A stretch of DNA of 39,221 nucleotides from Methanoregula sp. UBA471. Lineage in GTDB: Archaea; Halobacteriota; Methanomicrobia; Methanomicrobiales; Methanospirillaceae. Positions 33,382 to 39,221 of this stretch are shown here, in pieces (positions within the stretch are counted from its first letter, which is position 1; each line of letters opens with the position of its first letter). Under the pieces are notes generated by a model. That model worked only from the letters and a program-made list of their open reading frames with translations, had not been told where the DNA came from and did no database searches. Where the stretch lies: contig DADT01000077.1 in NCBI GenBank assembly GCA_002495065.1, forward strand, positions 1,327 through 40,547, in the 5' to 3' direction. Position numbers and translations under genes: made by a program.

Positions 33382-34548
33382 CTAGTGGACGGACACAATC
33401 TTGATGATATCTCCGTCCTTGAGCAGGTGATTTTCCTTTATCCGCATCTTTGTCCTTGCATCAACCGCATAGAGAAATCCCTTGCCGATATCGGTATGCA
33501 CCTGGTGTGCCAGATCGTGGGGTGTCGATCCTTTCCTCATCAGGAATGCATCGGGAAGCACCTCGCCTTTCTTGTTGCAGAAGTGGTTCTCATCTTCAAC
33601 AGGGTAGACAACGATCATATCGAGCAGGTCAAAGACCGCCCGGTTAATAGCCTGCTGCACGCCCGTGCCTTTGTACTGCTTCATCACCTCTGCTATTTTT
33701 GCAAGTCCGCCCTTCTGTGCTGCAGTAAGAGATACCTTATCTGCAACACTGAATACGGAATCACCGGGCAGGTACTGAATAATATGGGCGCCGGCAGCGT
33801 TCCGCAGTGCAAGCTCAGATGCCGCACTGGCAAATGCAACGTTTTGGGCTGCCAGTTTCGAGCGCAGCTGCTCAGGAGCCTCATCGACTTTATTCCCCAC
33901 GACCAGCATCGGTTTAGAAATCTTCACGATCTCTGCGCATAAGGGGATGAGCTCCTCGATAGTTACGTGCACGAGATCGAGTTTAAGCTTCAGCTCGACG
34001 TCCCGGATGTCCTCCATCGTGATACCAAGACCGGTGAACACATCAGCAATCCCCTGCTGGATGACCGTCCCCTTTCCCTGGGACATACGGCTTATCCTTG
34101 TCCAGTGTTTTTCCAGAATTCCATGGACCCACATGGTCATCTCAAAAATCAGGAACCTGATATCCTCTTCCGGATCATGGTTCCCGACACCCACCGGGTT
34201 CCCTTCGCTGTCAGTGCCTCCGCTCGCATCGATGACATGAAGTATGGCATCTGCCTGGCGAAGGTTGTCGAGGAACTGGTTGCCGAGACCTTTTCCCTTG
34301 TGCGCATCGGGGACCAGCCCGGCGACATCGATTAAATTCACTGCCACAAACCGGTTTCCGTCAACGCAATGCCCGCAGGTAAGGTGGAGGTCGTGGCACG
34401 GGCATTTCGTTCTTACATATGCGACGCCAAAGTTCGGATTTATGGTCGTGAACGGATAGTTGGCAATCTCGACATTAGCCATGGTGGCAGCCTTAAAAAA
34501 TGTCGACTTTCCGCAGTTGGGTTTACCCGCAAGGGCCAGGGTGATCAT
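33382..34548 (-). CDS. YchF-like GTPase (OBG family, archaeal type with TGS domain)
   Basis: A translation-associated P-loop NTPase of 388 residues. G1 is GKPNCGKS (residues 8-15), G3 lies in DVAGL (74-78) and G4 is NKVD. The switch region has YPFTTINPN. A C-terminal TGS domain is suggested by FLYAVDARTKMRIKENHLL followed by DGDIIKIVSV. Cys49, Cys51, Cys58 and Cys61 (CPCHDLHLTCGHC) make the zinc-like knuckle typical of archaeal members. The frame is open 38 codons upstream, but the ATG at 34548 follows GAGG and begins directly at the first beta-strand. Nucleotide preference (ATP or GTP) is not settled by sequence. It is divergent from the next gene. Confidence 0.92.
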   Translation of the reverse strand: MITLALAGKPNCGKSTFFKAATMANVEIANYPFTTINPNFGVAYVRTKCPCHDLHLTCGHCVDGNRFVAVNLIDVAGLVPDAHKGKGLGNQFLDNLRQADAILHVIDASGGTDSEGNPVGVGNHDPEEDIRFLIFEMTMWVHGILEKHWTRISRMSQGKGTVIQQGIADVFTGLGITMEDIRDVELKLKLDLVHVTIEELIPLCAEIVKISKPMLVVGNKVDEAPEQLRSKLAAQNVAFASAASELALRNAAGAHIIQYLPGDSVFSVADKVSLTAAQKGGLAKIAEVMKQYKGTGVQQAINRAVFDLLDMIVVYPVEDENHFCNKKGEVLPDAFLMRKGSTPHDLAHQVHTDIGKGFLYAVDARTKMRIKENHLLKDGDIIKIVSVH

Positions 34549-34748
34549 GTGTGGTTCCTCAGTTACGTATCCGGTACTTCTTTTTGTTTGGTCCGATGTG
34601 AATCCAATCCATTTTTTCCATCTTACTATGCTGCTCATTTCCATGCGGGAAACCTGAAACATTTTCCCGGTCGCATGAAAAAATGACTGATTTCACGCTC
34701 GTACAAAATCTGACAAAGTTTTTCATGCCTGCTTATTAAAAGGTACTT

Positions 34749-35339
34749 ATGACGTTTATCCAGAAAAAAATCTGTTATTTTGAAAAACCCGGTGAATCCA
34801 ACACCCGGGATGCGGCAGTTTTAGCCCTAGAGCGTGCAAAAGAACTCCAGATTAAAACAATTGTGGTGGCAAGCACCTCAGGAAGCACAGCCCAGGTTTT
34901 TTTTGATGCGATGAAGGGTTCAGGAATCAACCTCGTCGTAGTGTCGCACGTTGTCGGGTTTGCGAAACCGGGGGAATGGGAATTTTCCCAGAAGATTGCG
35001 GAGCAACTGCAAAAAGCAGGTGTCCGTATCGTCACCGGTACCCATGCACTTTCCGGACTTGAGCGGGCATTTTCACGTTCAGCAAAGGTCGGGGGAGGAT
35101 CGCGCAGCGACGCTGTTGCAGAGGCGTTACGGCGCATTATCGCCAACGGGCTCAAGGTCGCTGTAGAATGTGTTTTAATCGCAGCAGACCAGGGAGCGAT
35201 TGGAATCATCGAGGAAGTCATCGCTGTCGGGGGGACGGCCAGCGGTGCAGACACGGTCTGCGTGATCCGCCCCGCGCATACGGGCAGTTTCTTTGATCTC
35301 CAGGTCCGGGAAATTGTCGCAATGCCGAGGGTCCGGTAA
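34749..35339 (+). CDS. Pyruvate kinase C-terminal-like (alpha/beta) protein
   Basis: 196 residues matching only the C-terminal domain of pyruvate kinase (PK_C). It starts from the FEKPGESNTRDAAVLALERA segment and has VVASTSGSTAQVFFDAM and VSHVVGFAKPGEWEF. No catalytic barrel is present, so it is not itself a pyruvate kinase. Free-standing copies of this domain are common in methanogens and their role is not established. The ribosome site is AAAAGGT. The next gene starts three bases after the stop, so the two are co-transcribed. Confidence 0.82.
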   Translation: MTFIQKKICYFEKPGESNTRDAAVLALERAKELQIKTIVVASTSGSTAQVFFDAMKGSGINLVVVSHVVGFAKPGEWEFSQKIAEQLQKAGVRIVTGTHALSGLERAFSRSAKVGGGSRSDAVAEALRRIIANGLKVAVECVLIAADQGAIGIIEEVIAVGGTASGADTVCVIRPAHTGSFFDLQVREIVAMPRVR

Positions 35340-35341
35340 CA

Positions 35342-36184
35342 ATGGCAATCGCAGAGCTTAAGGAGGCGTTCAGACTTCTCAGGCAGTTGCCGGTCCTCTG
35401 GCTTCCCGGTATTGCGGGCGGGTTTCTGGCTGCTGCACTCTGGATAACCTTCAACCTGTATGGAACATTTTTTGCCGGCAGGCTGATGGTAATCTCCGGT
35501 CTGGTACTCCTTATCTTTACTACCGGAATGCTGACCATAATCAGGAACCGGGAAGGTGGTATCCTGGCTCTGCTTGCCGGGGGCATCAGGTATTATTTCC
35601 GGGTGCTCCTGCCCCAGATCGTCATTGTGTCCGCAATTATCCTTATCTTCATGCTTCTTACGGTAACCTTAAGCCTTTTTGGGATTTCCGACATGGCTGT
35701 CGCGACAGCTCTTGCATTTGGATTTATGACACCAACACTCATCGTCACCTTCTTTTTTGATACAGCCGCAGTATTCGAGGACCGGCGGATTTTTGATTCC
35801 ATCCAGCGAAGTATACGTCTTGTTTTTGCGCATGTGAACTCAGTAATTGCATTTTTGCTTGTGTACCTGGGAATATTCATCGGCGGTGCCATTGCACTGA
35901 CTTTTGTCTGGGAGGCGTTCCTGTTCGATAAGCTCGAACCAGTATCCCGTTACAATGAGACTCAGCTGCAGTCATTCACCCCGGAACAGCTCATCGCGAT
36001 GATTGGGCCGGAGGGAATGTGGATCACGGCAGCAATCCTCTTTATCAGTACCTTCCTGCTTCTCCCGATCCTCTCCTGCTATAAAGCCTGTTTCTTTAAA
36101 AAACTCGCCGGCGCGACTGCTAATATCACCCAGCAACCCACCATCGGGGAATTCGACAGTAAAGGACGCTGGTACAAATACTAA
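35342..36184 (+). CDS. Multi-pass membrane protein of unknown function
   Basis: 280 residues with about six membrane helices: an N-terminal pair (LWLPGIAGGFLAAALWITF and LMVISGLVLLIFTTGMLTII), a central pair (IVIVSAIILIFMLLTVTLSL and MAVATALAFGFMTPTLIVTF), then VNSVIAFLLVYLGIFIGGAI and a C-terminal helix before a soluble tail. DTAAVFEDRRIFDSIQRSI resembles the cytoplasmic loop of DUF-type archaeal membrane proteins. It is coupled to the PK_C-like gene (three-base gap). The function is unknown. Confidence 0.78.
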   Translation: MAIAELKEAFRLLRQLPVLWLPGIAGGFLAAALWITFNLYGTFFAGRLMVISGLVLLIFTTGMLTIIRNREGGILALLAGGIRYYFRVLLPQIVIVSAIILIFMLLTVTLSLFGISDMAVATALAFGFMTPTLIVTFFFDTAAVFEDRRIFDSIQRSIRLVFAHVNSVIAFLLVYLGIFIGGAIALTFVWEAFLFDKLEPVSRYNETQLQSFTPEQLIAMIGPEGMWITAAILFISTFLLLPILSCYKACFFKKLAGATANITQQPTIGEFDSKGRWYKY

Positions 36185-36240
36185 AATCTGTCTCGAAGGT
36201 ATCCCTTCGGCTTGTAAAAAAACATTTTCGAGGATCACCC

Positions 36241-36318
36241 GCCTCAGGGCCCCTATGGGGCACGGCGGGGCAGGGAGTGTACATACATCCCCCTTTTCTC
36301 GCCTGAGAGCGTCCCTTA
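36241..36318. repeat. Composite GC-rich repeat, copy 3 (module A and degenerate B)
   Basis: GGCACGGCGGGGCAG at 36259-36273 is identical to 31451-31465. About 30 bases on, CGCCTGAGAGCGTCCCTTA (36300-36318) is a weak form of module B. It is followed by a separate perfect hairpin, ATGAGAA/TTCTCAT, at 36319-36336. Confidence 0.55.
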
Positions 36319-36433
36319 ATGAGAATTCATTCTCATGATTCTGAACAATCTCAACTAACTAAAAGTCACCCATTTCCGGGCATCTCATAGGCATGGAGGG
36401 CTGGGTAGTTTTTTCTGAATTTTTTTAGTCACT

Positions 36434-36483
36434 GATCCGCCGCGGGGGCGCCCCGTCGGGGGCGGCGGGGTTCATCGAAAATA
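36434..36483. repeat. Composite GC-rich repeat, module B copy
   Basis: TCCGCCGCGGGGGCG at 36436-36450 and TCGGGGGCGGCGGGG (from 36456) with TTCATCG repeat the module at 31499-31541, with one substitution (C for T) and one base fewer in the G-run. Confidence 0.6.
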
Positions 36484-36577
36484 GAGATATGTGGAATATG
36501 TTACAGCCCCGATGTGGCATTCTCCTGGAGCGATGACGCCAGAGAAGGTAATACAACATAATCGCAAGGCGCAGGGG

Positions 36578-36658
36578 AGGTTCGGGGGGACAGGCACTGT
36601 CCCCTCCGTTAACAGGTGTTGTGCAGTTTGTTGAAAACTTAGGATTTCTCCAGAGCCA
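36578..36658. repeat. Composite GC-rich repeat, modules C and D
   Basis: GGTTCGGGGGGACAGG and CTGTCCCCTCC form a hairpin, followed by AACAGGTG and, at 36639-36658, CTTAGGATTTCTCCAGAGCC. Both match 32505-32583. The copy ends six bases before the stop of the DUF92 gene, so it may belong to that gene's 3' end. The gap 36185-36663 holds nothing else but the repeats and small hairpins. Confidence 0.6.
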
Positions 36659-36663
36659 AAAAC

Positions 36664-37875
36664 CTACACGTTCAGGAACAAAAACAGGAGAACTGCGCAT
36701 AGTCCGCCACCGATCGTGGCAAGCATATTGGTCCCGGCATTACCCAGAAATCCCCGGTTTTCCAGTGTCGCCCCCACAAGGCTGTCGATGTTCGTACCGA
36801 TAAAACCCGCAATGGTGCAGATAACCATCATCCACGGGCTGATTACCTGCAGCAGCAGGGCGACAAGCGAGACAGTCAGACCGCCCAGAAGTGCAACCGC
36901 CTGACCCCGTACAGTAACTCCCCCGTTTGTACCTATCGGGACTTTTTTCAGGGTCGTAATCATATAGGGAACCCCCCCGGTCACCCCAATCTCACTTGCC
37001 AGGGTATCTGCTGCAGCGGTCGCCACACAACCGACATACATGACAATAAAGACCGGCTGCTGGAATACGCCGAAAAGGACTGCAGCTGCTGCTGCGACAA
37101 TGCCGTTTGCAAAAACATTTTTGTATCCCCGTGCCCCGCCCCTGCCCTGTTCGACCCCGATCCTTTTTTTATACTCGTACTTATACCGGGTCGCCACAGA
37201 ACCCAGAATGAAAAAAGAGAGCATAATCAGGAACCACTGCGCCCCCTGGGGGGCAGCAAAGACCAGCAGGATGATCCCCACGAGTGCGGCAGAGAAAAGG
37301 CCGGAAAGATCGGCGGTTTTTGCCCGGAACGCGAAAAATCCGAAGGTAAAACCGACAATAACAGCCATAACCACCAGAAGGAGGTCTGCCTGGTAATTCA
37401 GCTCACGGATAAGCCACATCGTCATGGCAATCCCGATTGCCTCGATGACAAGAGCATCTTCATACTTAAGCAGGATGGTTTTGAGAAGGACCGCGGCAAT
37501 GATCCCGAAAATCACGGTCAGGAAAAAATACTCTTTGAGATACGCTATTACCAGCACTCCTGCCCAGGCTGTCGAGATAATGTAATACAGGTAGGTATTC
37601 AGATCGTCAGCACCACGCTGGAAGACCAGTTCTCCCAAAACGAGCATGGCAAGCGTGCAGCTGAATACAAAGAGGGGCAGGAGGGTAACACCGTAGAGGA
37701 CGGCAATTACGCAAAACGAGTACGAGAGGTATTTGGTAGCAAAAAAACGCCACAGGACAAGAGAGAAAAGAATAACGATCAGGCCCATCAGCCAGGCAGG
37801 CCTGACCGAGGGGGCAACCAGAATAGCACCAGCGACAAGCACCGCCGCAAAGCCAAGCCCCCCCTGTCGCTCCAT
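36664..37875 (-). CDS. DUF92 family integral membrane protein
   Basis: 403 residues and about ten membrane helices. The C-terminal half is the DUF92 region: GRGGARGYKNVFANG (residues 244-258), ADTLASEIG (289-297) and IGTNGGVTVRG (314-324) are its conserved motifs. The N-terminal 160 residues are extra helices of a kind also found in archaeal members. Plant relatives (VTE6) are phytyl-phosphate kinases, so a kinase acting on prenyl or lipid phosphates is possible. In archaea this is untested. It ends against a repeat copy and is divergent from valS, with about 140 bases between. Confidence 0.85.
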   Translation of the reverse strand: MERQGGLGFAAVLVAGAILVAPSVRPAWLMGLIVILFSLVLWRFFATKYLSYSFCVIAVLYGVTLLPLFVFSCTLAMLVLGELVFQRGADDLNTYLYYIISTAWAGVLVIAYLKEYFFLTVIFGIIAAVLLKTILLKYEDALVIEAIGIAMTMWLIRELNYQADLLLVVMAVIVGFTFGFFAFRAKTADLSGLFSAALVGIILLVFAAPQGAQWFLIMLSFFILGSVATRYKYEYKKRIGVEQGRGGARGYKNVFANGIVAAAAAVLFGVFQQPVFIVMYVGCVATAAADTLASEIGVTGGVPYMITTLKKVPIGTNGGVTVRGQAVALLGGLTVSLVALLLQVISPWMMVICTIAGFIGTNIDSLVGATLENRGFLGNAGTNMLATIGGGLCAVLLFLFLNV

Positions 37876-37981
37876 TTGTCAGTTATTTGTCTTCAAGCAA
37901 AAAGAGTTTTATCGTGACCGGATTTCCCGGGCAGGAAAACGCACACGGATGTTTCAGGTCCGGAACAGACAAGGATACGAT

Positions 37982-37993
37982 TACTATATTTTA
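37982..37993 (+). promoter_or_regulatory. TATA box of valS
   Basis: TACTATATTTTA is centred close to 28 bases before the ATG at 38017, consistent with a leaderless or very short-leader mRNA. Confidence 0.45.
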
Positions 37994-38016
37994 TTTCACA
38001 ACCAACCAACTCAGGA

Positions 38017-39221
38017 ATGGTATCCTCTGATCAACTGCCGAAAAACTACGATTTCGCTGAGGTGGAGGAGCGCTGGCGCGGCACCTGGCGCGACGAAGAT
38101 CATTATTTTGACAGGAATTCGGAAAAACCGCAGTTTGTGATCGATACGCCCCCACCGTACCCGACGGGCAATTTCCATATAGGGAACGCATTAAACTGGT
38201 GTTATATCGATTTCTTTGCCCGCTATAAACGCATGAAGGGGTTCAATGTAATGTTCCCCCAGGGGTGGGACTGTCACGGTCTCCCGACCGAGGTAAAGGT
38301 AGAAGAACTGAACCATATTACAAAAAATGATGTTTCCCGGGAGGAGTTCCGGAGGATGTGCCGTGAACTCACCGAGAAAAACATTACCCAGATGCGGCTT
38401 ACCCTCCGCAAAATGGCATTCTCAACAGACTGGAGTAATGAATACATCACGATGCAACCGGATTACTACGGCAAGACCCAGCTCTCGTTCCTGCGGATGC
38501 TCAAAAACGGGTACATCTACCAGAGTGAGCACCCGGTGAACTATTGTTCCCGCTGCGAGACAGCGATCGCTTTTGCCGAAGTAGCATACGAAGACCGGGA
38601 GACCCAGCTCAATTATTTTGACTTCGGGGGCGTTGAGATTGCAACCACGAGGCCTGAGCTCCTTGCGGCCTGCGTAGCCCTTGCTGTCCACCCCGAAGAT
38701 GAACGGTATCATTTCCTGAAAGGCAGGAAGATGAAAGTCCCGATTTTCGGTCATGAAGTTCCGGTCATCCAGGACACGGCAGTCGATCCGGCATTCGGCT
38801 CAGGCGCCGTCATGATCTGTACATTCGGGGACAAACAGGACGTCCACTGGTGGAAACAGCACAACCTCGACCTCCGGAAGGCGATCGACCGGCAGGGGCG
38901 GATGACCGCAATCGCAGGGCCATATTCGGGGTTGAAATCCTCCGAATGCAGGGATGCGATCCTTGCAGACATGAGGGCGGCCGGAATACTGCTGCAGCAG
39001 GAGCCCCTCGAACAGCGGGTCGGTACCTGCTGGCGGTGCAAGACCCCCATCGAGATCATGAGCGAACGCCAGTGGTTCGTGAAGATCCGCCCCGACGAGA
39101 TCATGAAGGCCGCGAAGGAGATCACCTGGAGCCCTGCGCACATGTTCCTTCGCATGGAGAACTGGGTCGAACAGATGGAATGGGACTGGTGTATCTCCCG
39201 TCAGCGGATCTTCGCTACCCC
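38017..39221 (+). CDS. valS: Valyl-tRNA synthetase, 5' part
   Basis: Charges tRNA-Val. The first 401 codons are present and the gene continues past the window's right edge. The class I HIGH-type motif is HIGN at residues 54-57 in TPPPYPTGNFHIGNALNW. FPQGWDCHGLPTEVKVEE follows. The zinc-like CSRCETAIAFAE and the editing domain (ATTRPELLAACVALAVHP and GSGAVMICTFGDKQDV) are those of ValRS, not IleRS. A second knuckle, CWRCKTPIE, precedes SERQWFVK. The ATG at 38017 follows TCAGGA and sits at the expected distance from a TATA box. Confidence 0.95.
   Translation, partial: MVSSDQLPKNYDFAEVEERWRGTWRDEDHYFDRNSEKPQFVIDTPPPYPTGNFHIGNALNWCYIDFFARYKRMKGFNVMFPQGWDCHGLPTEVKVEELNHITKNDVSREEFRRMCRELTEKNITQMRLTLRKMAFSTDWSNEYITMQPDYYGKTQLSFLRMLKNGYIYQSEHPVNYCSRCETAIAFAEVAYEDRETQLNYFDFGGVEIATTRPELLAACVALAVHPEDERYHFLKGRKMKVPIFGHEVPVIQDTAVDPAFGSGAVMICTFGDKQDVHWWKQHNLDLRKAIDRQGRMTAIAGPYSGLKSSECRDAILADMRAAGILLQQEPLEQRVGTCWRCKTPIEIMSERQWFVKIRPDEIMKAAKEITWSPAHMFLRMENWVEQMEWDWCISRQRIFAT

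Noticed and set aside
31400..36660. CRISPR array
   Set aside because: The repeats are irregularly spaced, differ in module content and lack regular spacers.

Overview
This looks like a chromosomal window from a euryarchaeal methanogen, most likely a Methanomicrobiales member (Methanoregula-like). That assignment is inference, with no database search. It rests on archaeal type IV pilins, DNA topoisomerase VI subunits A and B, archaeal NMN adenylyltransferase, a Cys-rich archaeal YchF-type GTPase, LarB, a DUF92 membrane protein, TATA boxes about 25-30 bases before start codons, and several apparently leaderless genes. No rRNA, tRNA, CRISPR array or insertion sequence was recognised.

The left half (1-21.9 kb) is a cell-surface region. 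Two paralogous pilin genes are followed by a nucleotide-sugar and glycan cluster: gmd and a GDP-fucose-synthase-like gene (GDP-L-fucose), ugd and galU (UDP-glucose to UDP-glucuronate), a Wzx-type flippase, two SAM methyltransferases, several glycosyltransferases including a GT10 fucosyltransferase, and a tight run rfbF-rfbG-SDR-ThDP enzyme-rfbH. The last five genes fit a CDP-3,6-dideoxy-4-ketohexose pathway feeding a YerE-like, pyruvate-using, acetyl-transferring enzyme. This is the logic of CDP-yersiniose, a branched-chain dideoxysugar. About 8.5-12.5 kb is visibly more AT-rich than its surroundings and holds a methyltransferase gene with an apparent premature in-frame stop.

The middle (21.9-29.1 kb) is housekeeping. 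On the minus strand hisS, top6B and top6A overlap one another as an operon. Divergent from a small membrane protein gene, larB and nadM run on the plus strand, followed by a long helical protein of unknown function.

The right part (29.2-39.2 kb) mixes a solitary VapB-like antitoxin, a calcineurin-type phosphoesterase, several small hypothetical genes, a YchF-like GTPase, a pyruvate-kinase-C-like protein, two membrane proteins and the 5' two-fifths or so of valS, which runs off the window. Its gaps carry a modular GC-rich repeat family (copies near 31.5, 32.5, 36.25, 36.45 and 36.6 kb) and a run of hairpins ending in a T-rich tract (32.18-32.33 kb) that may be a small structured RNA. The most interesting items are the archaeal branched-sugar pathway, the GDP-fucose/GT10 pairing, the broken methyltransferase, the repeat family and the multi-hairpin RNA candidate.
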